Assembly: GCF_016597785.1 (NCBI RefSeq)
Contig: NZ_JAENJG010000001.1
Coordinates: 992,001-1,056,000 of the forward strand
Direction: 5' to 3'
DNA length: 64,000 nucleotides
Source of the DNA: Leucobacter sp. L43
Lineage (GTDB): Bacteria > Actinomycetota > Actinomycetes > Actinomycetales > Microbacteriaceae
In this document: one piece after another, positions 40,471-56,960 of the stretch
Layout of the letters: each line of letters begins with the position of its first letter
How positions within the stretch are numbered: position 1 is the stretch's first letter
Notes under the pieces: model-generated
Told to the model about the DNA's origin: nothing
Databases searched by the model: none
Seen by the model: only the letters and a program-made list of their open reading frames with translations
Made by a program: the position numbers and the translations under genes

Positions 40471-42585
40471 TTACTCGCCCTTGGCCTTCTGGATGATCTC
40501 TTCGGAGACGGCCTTCGGAACCTCGGCGTACGAGTCGAAGGTCATCGAGAACACCGCACGACCACTGGTCTTCGACCGGAGGTCGCCGATGTACCCGAAC
40601 ATCTCGGAAAGCGGGACGAGGGCGCGCACGACCTTGACGCCGCTCGCATCCTCCATCGACTGGATCTGACCGCGACGCGAGTTCAGATCGCCGATGACGT
40701 CGCCCATGTACTCCTCGGGAGTACGCACCTCGACCGCCATGAGCGGTTCCAGCAGGACGGGCTGCGCGAGACGCGCGGCCTCCTTGAACGCCATCGAACC
40801 GGCGATCTTGAACGCCATCTCCGAGGAGTCGACGTCGTGGTACTGGCCGTCGAGCAGCTGCGCGCGCACGTTCACGACCGGGAAGCCGGCCAGGATGCCG
40901 TACTGCATCGCGTCCTGGATGCCCGCGTCGACCGACGGGATGTACTCGCGAGGAACGCGACCACCGGTCACCTTGTCCTCGAAGAGGTACACCTTGTCGT
41001 CTTCGTTCTCGAGCGGAGCGAGCGAGATCTGCACCTTGGCGAACTGACCCGAACCACCGGTCTGCTTCTTGTGGGTGTAGTCGTACTTCGGCACCTCGCG
41101 ACGGATCGTCTCGCGGTACGCGACCTGCGGCTTGCCGACGTTCGCCTCGACGTTGAACTCGCGCTTCATGCGATCGACGAGGATGTCGAGGTGGAGTTCG
41201 CCCATGCCCGCGATGACGGTCTGGCCGGTCTCGGCGTTGAGGCTCACGCGGAACGTGGGATCCTCTTCGGCGAGCTTCTGGATGGCGACGCCGAGCTTCT
41301 CCTGGTCGCTCTTCGTCTTCGGCTCGATCGCGACCTCGATGACGGGCTCGGGGAACGTCATCGACTCGAGGACGACCTGGTTCGCGGAGTCCGACAGCGT
41401 ATCGCCCGTCGTGGTGTCCTTGAGACCGATCACCGCGTAGATGTTTCCGGCGGTGAGCTCGTCGACCGGGATCTCCTTGTTGGCGTGCATCTGGAAGATC
41501 TTGCCGATGCGCTCCTTCTTGCCCTTGGTCGAGTTGACGACCTGGGTGCCAGAGGGAACGTTGCCGGAGTACACGCGGACGTAGGTCAGACGACCGAAGA
41601 ACGGGTGCACGGCGATCTTGAAGGCGAGCGCCGAGAAGGGCTCGCTGGCCGAGGGCTTGCGCTCGATGACGATCGACTCGTCACGCGGGTCGTGCGCCTC
41701 GATCGAGCCGACGTCGAGCGGGTTCGGCAGGAAGTCGACGACCGCGTCGAGCATCGGCTGGATGCCGCGGTTCTTGAACGCCGAGCCACAGTACACGGGG
41801 TAGATCTCGTTGTTCACGACGAGCTTGCGGATTCCCGCCTTGATCTCGTCGATGCTGAGCTCTTCACCCGCGAAGTACTTCTCGAGGAGAGCATCGTCAG
41901 CTTCGGCGACTGCCTCGACGAGCTGAGCGCGGTACTCCTCGGCCTTCGCCTGCAGATCGGCGGGGATCTCCTGCGTCTCGTAGGCAGCGCCCAGCGAGAC
42001 GTCGCCCTTGGCGTCGCCTTCCCAGACGAATGCCTTCATCGAGAGGAGATCGACGACGCCGATGAAGTCGGACTCGGCGCCGATGGGCAGCTGCATGACG
42101 AGCGGCTTCGCGCCGAGTCGGCTGACGATGGTGTCGACCGTGAAGTAGAAGTCGGCGCCCATCTTGTCCATCTTGTTGACGAAGCAGATGCGGGGCACGC
42201 CGTACTTGTCAGCCTGACGCCAGACGGTCTCCGACTGGGGCTCGACGCCCTCCTTGCCGTCGAACACGGCAACCGCGCCGTCGAGCACGCGGAGCGAGCG
42301 CTCCACCTCGACGGTGAAGTCGACGTGGCCCGGCGTATCGATGATGTTGATCTGGTTCTTGTTCCAGAAGCACGTGACGGCAGCGCTGGTGATGGTGATA
42401 CCGCGCTCCTTCTCCTGCTCCATCCAGTCAGTCGTCGAGGCGCCGTCGTGCGTCTCACCCAGCTTGTGGTTCACACCCGTGTAGAACAGGATGCGCTCGG
42501 TGGTGGTGGTCTTGCCGGCATCGATGTGCGCCATGATGCCGATGTTGCGGACCTTACTCAGGTCGGTGAGCACGTCTTGTGCCAC
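40471..42585 (-). CDS. fusA: Elongation factor G
   Basis: A 704-aa translocase GTPase. G1 is [16 protein letters not shown]3 DTPGHVDF, G4 NKMDKMGAD; all five domains are present and length is normal. The GTG start is chosen because GGAGGAG lies 8 nt upstream and the family starts [16 protein letters not shown]; the 39 extra upstream codons are not conserved. It follows rpsG after a 135-bp spacer with a very strong hairpin. Confidence 0.99.
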   Translation of the reverse strand: MAQDVLTDLSKVRNIGIMAHIDAGKTTTTERILFYTGVNHKLGETHDGASTTDWMEQEKERGITITSAAVTCFWNKNQINIIDTPGHVDFTVEVERSLRVLDGAVAVFDGKEGVEPQSETVWRQADKYGVPRICFVNKMDKMGADFYFTVDTIVSRLGAKPLVMQLPIGAESDFIGVVDLLSMKAFVWEGDAKGDVSLGAAYETQEIPADLQAKAEEYRAQLVEAVAEADDALLEKYFAGEELSIDEIKAGIRKLVVNNEIYPVYCGSAFKNRGIQPMLDAVVDFLPNPLDVGSIEAHDPRDESIVIERKPSASEPFSALAFKIAVHPFFGRLTYVRVYSGNVPSGTQVVNSTKGKKERIGKIFQMHANKEIPVDELTAGNIYAVIGLKDTTTGDTLSDSANQVVLESMTFPEPVIEVAIEPKTKSDQEKLGVAIQKLAEEDPTFRVSLNAETGQTVIAGMGELHLDILVDRMKREFNVEANVGKPQVAYRETIRREVPKYDYTHKKQTGGSGQFAKVQISLAPLENEDDKVYLFEDKVTGGRVPREYIPSVDAGIQDAMQYGILAGFPVVNVRAQLLDGQYHDVDSSEMAFKIAGSMAFKEAARLAQPVLLEPLMAVEVRTPEEYMGDVIGDLNSRRGQIQSMEDASGVKVVRALVPLSEMFGYIGDLRSKTSGRAVFSMTFDSYAEVPKAVSEEIIQKAKGE

Positions 42586-42677
42586 AGGGTTCTCCTCCGG
42601 GGTGGGGGTGAAGTATCGGGAGATGTCGACTCGGCTGCCGAACTGCGCCGTCCAAGTCGCGGGGCGAGGCCCCGGGT

Positions 42678-42713
42678 GCGGCGGAGGGATGCGAACGCGC
42701 ATCCCTCCGCCGC
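42678..42713 (-). terminator. Strong hairpin between rpsG and fusA
   Basis: Perfect 16-bp stem (GCGGCGGAGGGATGCG and its complement) with a 4-nt loop, 7 nt after the rpsG stop. A second smaller hairpin GGGGC-GAG-GCCCC lies at 42661-42673. There is no U-tract. It may be a partial terminator or a processing barrier inside the str operon. Confidence 0.6.
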
Positions 42714-42720
42714 GAGGGTT

Positions 42721-43191
42721 CTACCAGCGGTAGTGAGCGAACGCGCGGTTCGACTCGGCCATCTTGTGCGTGTCCTCACGGCGCTTCACAGCGGCACCGA
42801 GGCCGTTGGAAGCGTCGAGGATCTCGTTGGTGAGGCGGTCGGTCATCGAGTTCTCACGACGAGCCTTCGCGTAGCTGGTGAGCCAGCGGAGGGCGAGCGT
42901 GTTCGCACGGTGAGGCTTGACCTCGACGGGCACCTGGTAGGTGCTGCCGCCGACGCGGCGCGAGCGGACCTCGAGGGTCGGGCGCACGTTGTCGAGCGCC
43001 TTCTTGAGGACCGTCACGGCATCCTGACCGGACTTCTCGGCAACGGTCTCGAGTGCACCGTAGACGATGCGCTCGGCGAGACCCTTCTTGCCGTCGAGGA
43101 GGATCTTGTTGACGAGCTGGCTGACTACGGGCGAGCCGTAGACGGGATCAGCGACGACGGGGCGCTTGGGAGCGGGACCTTTACGGGGCAT
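42721..43191 (-). CDS. rpsG: Ribosomal protein S7
   Basis: A 156-aa protein: [40 protein letters not shown] and the C-terminal [15 protein letters not shown]. It nucleates assembly of the 30S head. Start shares one base with the rpsL stop. Confidence 0.98.
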   Translation of the reverse strand: MPRKGPAPKRPVVADPVYGSPVVSQLVNKILLDGKKGLAERIVYGALETVAEKSGQDAVTVLKKALDNVRPTLEVRSRRVGGSTYQVPVEVKPHRANTLALRWLTSYAKARRENSMTDRLTNEILDASNGLGAAVKRREDTHKMAESNRAFAHYRW

Positions 43192-43562
43192 TACTTCACC
43201 TTCTTTGCACCGTAGCGGCTACGAGCCTGCTGGCGATCCTTGACCGCCTGCGTGTCGAGCGCGCCGCGCACGATCTTGTAACGAACACCGGGGAGGTCCT
43301 TCACACGACCACCGCGCACGAGCACCAGCGAGTGCTCCTGCAGGTTGTGGCCCTCGCCCGGGATGTAGGCGGTGACCTCGGTGCCGTTGCGGAGCTTCAC
43401 ACGGGCAACCTTGCGCATTGCCGAGTTGGGCTTCTTCGGAGTGGTGGTGTACACACGCGTGCATACGCCAGCCTGCTGCGGGTTCGCCTTCAGAGCGGGC
43501 GCTTTGGTCTTAGTGACCTTCGGCGACCGGCCCTTGCGAACCAACTGCTGAATGGTAGGCAA
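43191..43562 (-). CDS. rpsL: Ribosomal protein S12
   Basis: A 123-aa protein at the decoding centre: [20 protein letters not shown] and [20 protein letters not shown]. The two lysines that mutate in streptomycin resistance (in TPKKPNS and GGRVKDLPG) are wild type. First gene of the str operon with a leader of about 210 nt. Confidence 0.98.
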   Translation of the reverse strand: MPTIQQLVRKGRSPKVTKTKAPALKANPQQAGVCTRVYTTTPKKPNSAMRKVARVKLRNGTEVTAYIPGEGHNLQEHSLVLVRGGRVKDLPGVRYKIVRGALDTQAVKDRQQARSRYGAKKVK

Positions 43563-43647
43563 TAGTTCTCCTCATTTGTCCTGCACGGTGACAGGAATGC
43601 TTCAATGGATGAGCATGTGCGACCGCTTGCGCGACCGCTGACCTGCT

Positions 43648-43664
43648 GTTCCGCAGAGCGGAAC
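43648..43664 (-). other. Hairpin in the rpsL leader
   Basis: Perfect 7-bp stem GTTCCGC / GCGGAAC with a 3-nt loop, 85 nt before the rpsL start codon. Role unknown. Confidence 0.5.
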
Positions 43665-43778
43665 CGAGTGCAGGTATGCCGTGGGGGCCCACTTCTCGCG
43701 AAGCGTCCGACCCTGTGGCGCAGTCCCCCGAAACCTCCGTGCAGGCACGACGGAGTCGGTGGAACACACCAGCACACA

Positions 43779-43807
43779 ACTATACGCCGAGGATCCTGCT
43801 TTGGCAA
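43779..43807 (-). promoter_or_regulatory. rpsL (str operon) promoter
   Basis: On the minus strand TTGCCA (-35, 43802-43807), 17-bp spacer, TATAGT (-10, 43779-43784). It is a good match to the housekeeping sigma consensus and predicts a leader of about 210 nt. The -35 is 19 bp from the stop of the next gene upstream. Confidence 0.75.
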
Positions 43808-43825
43808 TGAGTGAGAGCCGGGACC

Positions 43826-44461
43826 TCAACTCGGCGGTTCGAGGTTGCGACTCAGATCGTCGAGCATGCTCTGGACCTGCGGCTCGACGAAGCGATGCAC
43901 CGCCGTCTCGATCCGTGCGCGATGCGCGACGAGCGCGAAGCAGACCTCCTGGCCGACCGCGTCAGCCTGCGCATCGGCGAGTTCGATCTCCCGGCGCAGC
44001 CGAAGCTTCTCATCCGGATTCAGCGGCGGCCTCGGCAACGGGGGCGCGGGGCGCGATTCCTCTGCGAGGCCGGCGAGGGTGAAGAGGAACGGCTGCGCAT
44101 CGTCGCCTGGCTCCGGATCGGGATCGAGCCCGTCGTACTCCGGTTCGAGCCCGTCGGCCGGATCGTACCCGCCCGCTTCCCAGATTTCAGCGCCCTCCAG
44201 CTCCGCGTGCAGGGCGGGGAGCCGCGCCGCGGTGAACTCCTCAACGCGCTTGTCGATGATGCGCTGCAGGCGCGACACCAGCGCGTGCGCAACCTGGTGC
44301 GGGACGTCGTCGGTGAGCCCCGCAGCGGCGAGCATGGGCGACCCGGTGCAGCGCCGGCAGACCCGTGAACGACCGCGGTGCGTTCCCGGGCTCCACCGCG
44401 GCACCCAGCGCAGCCAGGAGTCGACGGCGGCGTCGACCCGGTTCTCGATGCTCGTCGCCAC
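43826..44461 (-). CDS. Hypothetical protein, Microbacteriaceae-type
   Basis: A 211-aa soluble protein without a family I can name. The N-terminus VATSIENRVDAAVDSWLRWV is followed by a possible small metal site CRRC, then HQVAHALVSRLQRIIDKRVE, an acidic middle with GLEPEYDGLDPDPEPGDD and a charged C-terminal helix region (PDEKLRLRREIELADAQADA). GTG start 2 nt after the stop of the next gene upstream; longer upstream frames are shadows. It is the last of three unknown genes between rpoC and rpsL. Confidence 0.75.
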   Translation of the reverse strand: MATSIENRVDAAVDSWLRWVPRWSPGTHRGRSRVCRRCTGSPMLAAAGLTDDVPHQVAHALVSRLQRIIDKRVEEFTAARLPALHAELEGAEIWEAGGYDPADGLEPEYDGLDPDPEPGDDAQPFLFTLAGLAEESRPAPPLPRPPLNPDEKLRLRREIELADAQADAVGQEVCFALVAHRARIETAVHRFVEPQVQSMLDDLSRNLEPPS

Positions 44462-44463
44462 GA

Positions 44464-44946
44464 TCAGTCGGTCTCCTCGTCGCGTTCCCACGGCCACCGA
44501 GGCGGAGGCCGGTCCGTGTAGACCCGCCTCGCGAGCACTGCCCAGAACAGCAGCGCAGCAGCGGCCCAGATGACCGGAAGCGCGGCGGCGAACGGGCTGA
44601 GCCAGGTCTCCGCCACCGTCATCCCGGCGAGCATGCCGAGCAGCCCCCACCAGAGATAGATGCCGGCGGCGACGGCGATGATCGACGACCAGGCGGGCTC
44701 TCGCCTGCCGCGCAGCAGCGTGATCGCGTGACGCCACAGCCCGACGGCGAGCAGCGCGAGACCGCCGACCAGCGTGAGCGGCGCGGTGGAGGACGGGACG
44801 CCGGGCGAGGTCACGGGGTCCCGGTCGAGCATCAGCGCGAGACCTCCCCATACGGCGACGAGCAGCGCGGTCGCGACGATGACCGCTGCGCCGATCAGCG
44901 CCGCGACGTAGCCGCGGGTCACTCCGCGACGCGGCTCGTGAGTCAT
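44464..44946 (-). CDS. Hypothetical four-helix membrane protein
   Basis: A 160-aa protein with four predicted membrane helices (about residues 13-35, 55-70, 86-107 and 118-140) and a Pro/acidic C-terminus WPWERDEETD. No recognised motif. The ATG overlaps the stop of the upstream gene by 4 bp. It sits between two other unknown genes, suggesting a small membrane complex, but this is inference. Confidence 0.75.
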   Translation of the reverse strand: MTHEPRRGVTRGYVAALIGAAVIVATALLVAVWGGLALMLDRDPVTSPGVPSSTAPLTLVGGLALLAVGLWRHAITLLRGRREPAWSSIIAVAAGIYLWWGLLGMLAGMTVAETWLSPFAAALPVIWAAAALLFWAVLARRVYTDRPPPRWPWERDEETD

Positions 44947-45983
44947 GCCTGAGCGGAAGCCTTCGACTCTGCGAGGGAGGCCTCGTAGTCGGCGAGCTCA
45001 CGAGCATTGCGCTGCTTCATCCGACGGCCGCGACCGCCGATCCAGGCCCCGAACCACACCGTGACCTCGCGGGCGACGAGTGCCGCACCGAGGGCGGGAA
45101 CGGTCAAACCGAATCGCGTGACGAGGGTGTGCAGGTCGCCCGACCACCCGCGCGTCCCGCCGAGCATCTCTCTCGGGCTCTCGAACGGCGTTCCGAAGTA
45201 CGCGAGACCGAGGGTGACCGCCGCCCAGACGAGCGCAGCGACGAAGAATCCGCCCAGCACGTACGCCCACCAGCCGGCACGGCCCGCGATGAGCACGAGC
45301 AGCACGAGACCCACGAAGAACGCGACGGCCCCGGCGATGACCGGCCACGAGGTCAACCACGGGACGAGGCCGTCAGTGAGGAACGACGAGGGCGGGAACA
45401 TCGGCGCCAGCCAGAGCGCGAGCACACCGGCCAGCACGGCGGCGAAGCCGACCGTCGCGAGGATCGCGATGAGTACGCCGGCGCCGCGATTCCCCTTGAT
45501 GTCCGGAGGCATCGGCGTCTGCACGTAGAGCCCGGCCATGGGATGGTCGGAGCTGATCCGGATCTCGCCGTCGCGCTCGCGCGTCGTCGACTCGTCGGCC
45601 GCGGTGGGGAGGTCGTCGAGTGCCGGCAGCGCCGCGGTCTCCTCCCGCGTGAGCGTCGCCGATGAGGCTGCCCGCTCCGTGGGCGGCTCCATGTCGAGTT
45701 GCGTGTCCACCAGCGATGCCTGCTCGCGGCGAGCTCGCTCAGCGTCCTCCTCGACTCCCGGAGCCGACTCAGGCTCCCCGGCTTCGCGCGCGACGACGTC
45801 TGTCTGCGTGGACACGTGCTGCTCCCCCGCACCCTCGTCAGTGCTCGAGGTGCGCGAGCGCTGCACGGCGCGGAGCACCTCCGTGCGGCTCGCCTCCGTC
45901 TCTTCAACCGGGGCCCCCGGATTGCCGGCGGTCTCGGGGGTTTCCGCCGCCCTCGACGCGGATCCCTCGCGCTCGTCGCTCAT
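44943..45983 (-). CDS. Hypothetical membrane protein with long acidic N-terminus
   Basis: A 346-aa protein. Residues 1-165 are Glu/Ala/Ser/Thr-rich and probably disordered; residues 166-305 hold four or five membrane helices, and the last 40 residues are basic then helical (GRGRRMKQRNARELADYEAS). No family recognised. First of three overlapping unknown genes. GAGAGGTGA lies before the ATG and a TACTGT box about 70 nt upstream may be its -10. rpoC ends 188 bp upstream, behind a terminator. Confidence 0.75.
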   Translation of the reverse strand: MSDEREGSASRAAETPETAGNPGAPVEETEASRTEVLRAVQRSRTSSTDEGAGEQHVSTQTDVVAREAGEPESAPGVEEDAERARREQASLVDTQLDMEPPTERAASSATLTREETAALPALDDLPTAADESTTRERDGEIRISSDHPMAGLYVQTPMPPDIKGNRGAGVLIAILATVGFAAVLAGVLALWLAPMFPPSSFLTDGLVPWLTSWPVIAGAVAFFVGLVLLVLIAGRAGWWAYVLGGFFVAALVWAAVTLGLAYFGTPFESPREMLGGTRGWSGDLHTLVTRFGLTVPALGAALVAREVTVWFGAWIGGRGRRMKQRNARELADYEASLAESKASAQA

Positions 45984-46120
45984 CGCTTCACCTCTCGTAG
46001 CGGATCGGGATGTCCGGCGCAGATTTCGCGCCTGACACGATCATGTGCGGCAACAGTACAAGGTGGAGGCGCCCATGCGGGTTTCCCGCGCCGCGATGCG
46101 GGAAGACGCGGAATGCGAAA

Positions 46121-46152
46121 CGGGCGCCCGCACCCGGAGGTGCGGACGCCCG
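46121..46152 (-). terminator. Hairpin terminator after rpoC
   Basis: 14-nt arms CGGGCGCCCGCACC / GGTGCGGACGCCCG with one mismatch and a 4-nt loop, 18 nt after the rpoC stop. TTTCGCATTCC follows on the minus strand. Confidence 0.75.
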
Positions 46153-46170
46153 TGACGCTGGCCGAGCCGA

Positions 46171-50064
<3,894 letters not shown>

Positions 50065-50109
50065 AATGTTCTCCTTGGGGATTTCAGTAAAAGTGAAGGT
50101 GACGCCGGC

Positions 50110-53607
<3,498 letters not shown>

Positions 53608-53691
53608 GGAAACTACCTCCGTGGGCCCCGTCGGGCCGGTTGACCTGGTCTTGCGAGAATTGCTTCAGGATCACGCAATCGAGGCTCATCT

Positions 53692-53703
53692 GCGCTTTCG
53701 CGC
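53692..53703 (-). other. GAAA-capped hairpin in the rpoB leader
   Basis: GCGC-GAAA-GCGC on the minus strand, 84 nt before the rpoB start. The same 12-mer occurs in the rpsJ leader at nearly the same distance. Confidence 0.4.
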
Positions 53704-53761
53704 CAGCTCCCGGGGCCTACCGATATATGCAGGCACACTCGTGTCCGTAGTGCAACTGTCA

Positions 53762-53790
53762 ACTGTAACAGCATCGTTATCGCATGTCCA
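53762..53790 (-). promoter_or_regulatory. Candidate rpoBC promoter
   Basis: On the minus strand TGGACA (-35, 53785-53790), 17-bp spacer, TACAGT (-10, 53762-53767). A perfect TTGACA follows directly downstream and may be a second -35, but I see no good -10 for it. Predicted leader about 145-150 nt. Confidence 0.55.
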
Positions 53791-53880
53791 GTGCCACATT
53801 CCGAATCGCGACGTCATGGGGATCACGCCTCGGATTCGCCTCGGTCGGCCGTTCGCGGAGGCGCTCACAGGCGTCTCGAT

Positions 53881-53886
53881 TACCGT
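53881..53886 (+). promoter_or_regulatory. -10 box of the PAP2 gene, leaderless type
   Basis: TACCGT, 6 nt, then ATG at 53893; no Shine-Dalgarno sequence. Confidence 0.4.
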
Positions 53887-53892
53887 ATCGGA

Positions 53893-54591
53893 ATGGCCCC
53901 CTCCGACAGCGCTCCCGCTCCTCGACCGCAGCCGTCGGCAGCAACCCGACGCACTCCCCCGCCCGCCGCAGTGGCGGCGTCCATCGCCACCGTGCTCCTG
54001 ATCGCGGCCCTCGGCGCTTACCAGCGCTTCGCACAGACGAGCGTCTTCGCGATCGATACCTGGTGGGCCGACACGGTGTCGATCGAGCGCGGATCGGCCC
54101 TCTTCGCGGTCGCCGTGTTCCTCGCACAGGTCGGCGACGGGATCGGAGCGGCGGCGTGCGCCGCGATCCTCGGAGCGCTCTGCTTCGCGCTCCGCAGACC
54201 GAGAGACGGGGCCGCGATCCTCACCGCGGCGGTACTCGGCGTCATCGCGTCGGAGGCCGTCAAAGCGCTCACCCTGCGCACGAGACCGACCGGCCAGCTC
54301 TTCGAGAGCTTCGGCGCCTCATACCCATCCGGGCACTCCATGGGTGCCGCCGCGCTGGCCGTCTCGGTCGTGCTGGTCGTCATCGGCTCCGAACGCATCG
54401 ATGCGCGACTACGAAACTGGATCATCGCCGCGGCGGCGCTCTGGATCGTCGCCATGATGTGGAGCCGCACGGCCCTGCACGTGCACTGGCTCACCGACAC
54501 CGTCGCCGGCGCTCTGCTCGGCATCGCCGCCGCGGTCATCGCCCGCCGGCTCTGGTTCGGCCCGGCATCCGCTCCAGCGATCCGTCGTTGA
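53893..54591 (+). CDS. PAP2 superfamily membrane phosphatase
   Basis: A 232-aa protein with about six membrane helices. The three-part PAP2 active site is complete: KALTLRTRP, YPSGHSMG and SRTALHVHWLTD. It probably removes phosphate from a lipid such as undecaprenyl pyrophosphate or phosphatidic acid. The ATG is chosen from the TACCGT box 6 nt upstream and from the start of similarity. Divergent from rpoB. Confidence 0.9.
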   Translation: MAPSDSAPAPRPQPSAATRRTPPPAAVAASIATVLLIAALGAYQRFAQTSVFAIDTWWADTVSIERGSALFAVAVFLAQVGDGIGAAACAAILGALCFALRRPRDGAAILTAAVLGVIASEAVKALTLRTRPTGQLFESFGASYPSGHSMGAAALAVSVVLVVIGSERIDARLRNWIIAAAALWIVAMMWSRTALHVHWLTDTVAGALLGIAAAVIARRLWFGPASAPAIRR

Positions 54592-54624
54592 CATGGCGCC
54601 GAGGCCGGTGCCTCCGACGGGGCG

Positions 54625-54630
54625 TAGGCT
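54625..54630 (+). promoter_or_regulatory. -10 box of the glutaredoxin gene, leaderless type
   Basis: TAGGCT, 7 nt, then ATG at 54638. The same hexamer and spacing occur at the nitrilase gene. Confidence 0.5.
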
Positions 54631-54637
54631 GGACCGC

Positions 54638-54925
54638 ATGAGCGACGCGCCGGCCGACCACCCGCAATCCGCAACGGAGACCGTGATCTTCGGAGCCGAC
54701 TGGTGCGGGGACTGCCGCCGCGCCAAGCTCATCTTCGATCGCTCGTCGGCGCCGTATCGCTACATCGATCTCGTGCAGGATCCGGCGGCCGCGGAGGTGG
54801 CCCGAGATATCAGCGGGCGCACCAACATTCCCGTCATCCTCTATCCCGACAGCAGCCACCAGGTCGAGCCGTCCAACGCCGACATGCTGCAGAAGATCGC
54901 CGAGCTCCGGCTCGGGCAGCCGTGA
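54638..54925 (+). CDS. Glutaredoxin-family (mycoredoxin-like) protein
   Basis: A 95-aa thioredoxin-fold protein. The redox motif CGDC is at residues 23-26 in ADWCGDCRRAK; the cis-Pro segment TNIPVILYPD follows. In actinobacteria such proteins use mycothiol, and mycothione reductase is encoded 6 kb away. CGDC is not the CPYC of classic glutaredoxins or the CVQC of NrdH, so the exact partner is open. Its stop overlaps the start of the next gene (GTGA). Confidence 0.82.
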   Translation: MSDAPADHPQSATETVIFGADWCGDCRRAKLIFDRSSAPYRYIDLVQDPAAAEVARDISGRTNIPVILYPDSSHQVEPSNADMLQKIAELRLGQP

Positions 54926-55779
54926 CCCAGCTTCCGGCTGCGGTAACCCTGTCGTCGGGCCTGCGAGCCGAAGTCGAGGAGGATCGCTGGGTGCCGGGAG
55001 CCGTGCAGCTGCTCGTCGACGGCACACCGCAGTCCCATGTGAACCTGGGCGATCCCTCGGAGCTGTTCTTCGAGTACATCCGGCGCATCGGCCATGTCAT
55101 CGACCTGTTCCGCCCCGGCGGGAACCCCGTCTCCGCCCTCCACCTGGGCGGAGGAGCATTCACCCTGCCCCGCTACATCGAAGCCACGCGGCCCGGAAGC
55201 CGCCAGCAGGTCATCGAGCTCGAAGGCGCGCTCGTCGATCTCGTTCGCGAGGCGGCCCCGCTGCCGAAACGAGCGAGCATCCGGGTGCGCCGCGGTGATG
55301 CGCGCGAGGTGCTGGGTCGGCTGCCAGACGGGATGCGGGGAGCGATGGACCTCGTCGTCGTCGACATCTTCGCCGGCGCACGCACTCCGGCGCACGTCTC
55401 GAGCACCGAGTTCTACTCCTTGCTGCGGCCGTTTCTCGCTCCCGACGGCCTCATCGTGGTCAACGCCGCCGACGGCGCCGGTCTCCCGTTCGTGCGCGGG
55501 CAAGCGGCGACGCTCGCGAGCCTCTTCGCGTCGACGGCCGCGGTGGCCGAGCCGCAGGTGCTGAAGGGCCGCCGCTTCGGCAACGTCGTCTTCATCGCCT
55601 CCGACACCGACCTCGAATCCCTCGATTGGCTGCCGCGGCTGCTCGCGGGCGGCCCGCATCCCGCGCGCATGCTCGTCGGGCGGGAGTTCGACGACCTTGC
55701 ACGCGGCACGTCCCCGGTGACGGACGAGACGGCGGTCGACTCCCCCGAGCCGGCGCGGGCGCTCTTCGAGCGGAACTGA
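54922..55779 (+). CDS. Spermidine synthase-like methyltransferase-fold protein
   Basis: A 285-aa protein of the spermidine synthase/SAM-binding Rossmann fold. ALHLGGGAFTLPRYI is the nucleotide-binding loop, then QQVIELEGALVDLVRE and VVVDIFAGARTPAHVSS. Many actinobacterial members are called fused MFS/spermidine synthase without proof of polyamine synthesis; the aminopropyl-transfer residues are not obvious. GTG start fixed by the 4-bp overlap with the glutaredoxin gene. SprT-like gene follows after 4 nt. Confidence 0.78.
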   Translation: MTQLPAAVTLSSGLRAEVEEDRWVPGAVQLLVDGTPQSHVNLGDPSELFFEYIRRIGHVIDLFRPGGNPVSALHLGGGAFTLPRYIEATRPGSRQQVIELEGALVDLVREAAPLPKRASIRVRRGDAREVLGRLPDGMRGAMDLVVVDIFAGARTPAHVSSTEFYSLLRPFLAPDGLIVVNAADGAGLPFVRGQAATLASLFASTAAVAEPQVLKGRRFGNVVFIASDTDLESLDWLPRLLAGGPHPARMLVGREFDDLARGTSPVTDETAVDSPEPARALFERN

Positions 55780-55783
55780 GCGC

Positions 55784-56248
55784 ATGGCGGATCTCGCGCG
55801 CGTGCGCGTGTGGGCGGACGCGCTCATCAGGATGCACCTCTCGTCGGCAGATCGCACCGAGCAGCGGTGGTCTTTCGCGTTCGACAACGCCAAGCGGCGC
55901 GCCGGCCTCTGCAATTACACGGAGCGGCGCATCACGGTGTCGCGGTATCTGGCGGAGAAGTTCGACGACGACGAAATCCACCAGGTGCTGCTGCACGAGG
56001 TCGCGCACGCGCTCGCGGGGCCCGCGGCTGGCCACGGCGCCGCCTGGAAGGCGATCGCGCGGGAGATCGGGTACGTCGGCGGCGTCACCCATCACGGCGA
56101 GATCGCCCACGAGCGAGCCCCGTGGGTGGGGCTCTGCTCAGCGGGGCACGAGCACTTCAGATTCCGCAAGCCCACGCGCGTGCACTCCTGCGGCAAGTGC
56201 GCGAAATCGTTCTCGCCCAGCCACGTCATCACCTGGCGCAGACGCTGA
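55784..56248 (+). CDS. SprT-like zinc metalloprotease-domain protein
   Basis: A 154-aa protein with the zinc motif HEVAH at residues 71-75 and a third His at 84 (GHGAAW). The C-terminal zinc-ribbon-like part has CSAGH and CGKC. SprT/Spartan proteins act on DNA or proteins; in bacteria the role is not known. ATG 4 nt after the upstream stop, so probably cotranscribed with the glutaredoxin gene. Confidence 0.85.
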   Translation: MADLARVRVWADALIRMHLSSADRTEQRWSFAFDNAKRRAGLCNYTERRITVSRYLAEKFDDDEIHQVLLHEVAHALAGPAAGHGAAWKAIAREIGYVGGVTHHGEIAHERAPWVGLCSAGHEHFRFRKPTRVHSCGKCAKSFSPSHVITWRRR

Positions 56249-56281
56249 AGCTGACGACGCAGGATCGGGGGCGAGCCAGAG

Positions 56282-56857
56282 TCAGCAGCTGATCGAAGAC
56301 AGCGCCTGACGCAGCAGCGCGCCGCGGCCGTTCGAGAATTCCTCCAGCGTCGCCGGAGCCGTCGCCTCCTCGGGCGCCATCCACGTCACCTCGAGCGCAT
56401 CCTGACGGGGGTTGCACGTGCCGGTGACCGGTACGACGTAGACGAGCGAGACAGCGTGCTGCCGATCATCGACGAAGGGCGAGATCCCAGGCATCGGGAA
56501 GTACTCCGCCACCTGTGCCGGCACGAGCGCGGCTGGCATCTGCGGGAAGGCCATCGGCCCGAGATCATTCTCGAGGTGGCGGAAGAGCGCTTCGCGCAGC
56601 GTCTCGCCGTAACGGACCCTGCCGGACACGAGCGATCTCCGCATCACGCCTTCGGGGGTGCTGCGGAGGAGGAGACCGACTTCGACCACCTGACCGAGCC
56701 CATCGAGCCGCACCGGCACCGCCTCAACGTACATGATCGGCATCCGGCCGCGCACGAAGCTCAGCTCGTCCTCACTGAGCCACCCGGGGTTGCCCGGCGG
56801 CGTCGGACGATCCTCTGGGCCATCGGGGTCGGGGAACTCGGCCGTGTCGATCGTCAT
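56282..56857 (-). CDS. DUF4916/NUDIX hydrolase family protein
   Basis: A 191-aa protein. It matches the actinobacterial DUF4916 family: WLSEDELSFVRGRMPIMYVE, LVSGRVRYGETLREALFRHL and HAVSLVYVVPVTGTC. The Nudix-like region lacks the canonical GX5EX7REUXEEXGU box, so catalysis is doubtful. The ATG is chosen because GAAGGA lies upstream, although only a few nt away. Convergent with the SprT-like gene and divergent from the nitrilase gene. Confidence 0.75.
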   Translation of the reverse strand: MTIDTAEFPDPDGPEDRPTPPGNPGWLSEDELSFVRGRMPIMYVEAVPVRLDGLGQVVEVGLLLRSTPEGVMRRSLVSGRVRYGETLREALFRHLENDLGPMAFPQMPAALVPAQVAEYFPMPGISPFVDDRQHAVSLVYVVPVTGTCNPRQDALEVTWMAPEEATAPATLEEFSNGRGALLRQALSSISC

Positions 56858-56960
56858 TCCTTCACCCGTCCCGTCGTGGTCGCCGCCCGGGTCGCGGCGC
56901 GACCGAGCACGTCCCATCCTGCCACGCCGGTCTCTCCTGACGTACGTGGCGCGCCTCGCC

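Noticed and set aside
40435-43215. 926-codon open frame on the plus strand across fusA-rpsG
   Set aside because: Shadow of the fusA and rpsG codons on the other strand; no similarity and no start signals.
43826-45007. Possible 393-aa single protein covering two unknown genes
   Set aside because: The N-terminal half is an out-of-frame reading of the membrane-protein gene; a GTG start at 44461 just after the upstream stop gives a cleaner 211-aa protein.
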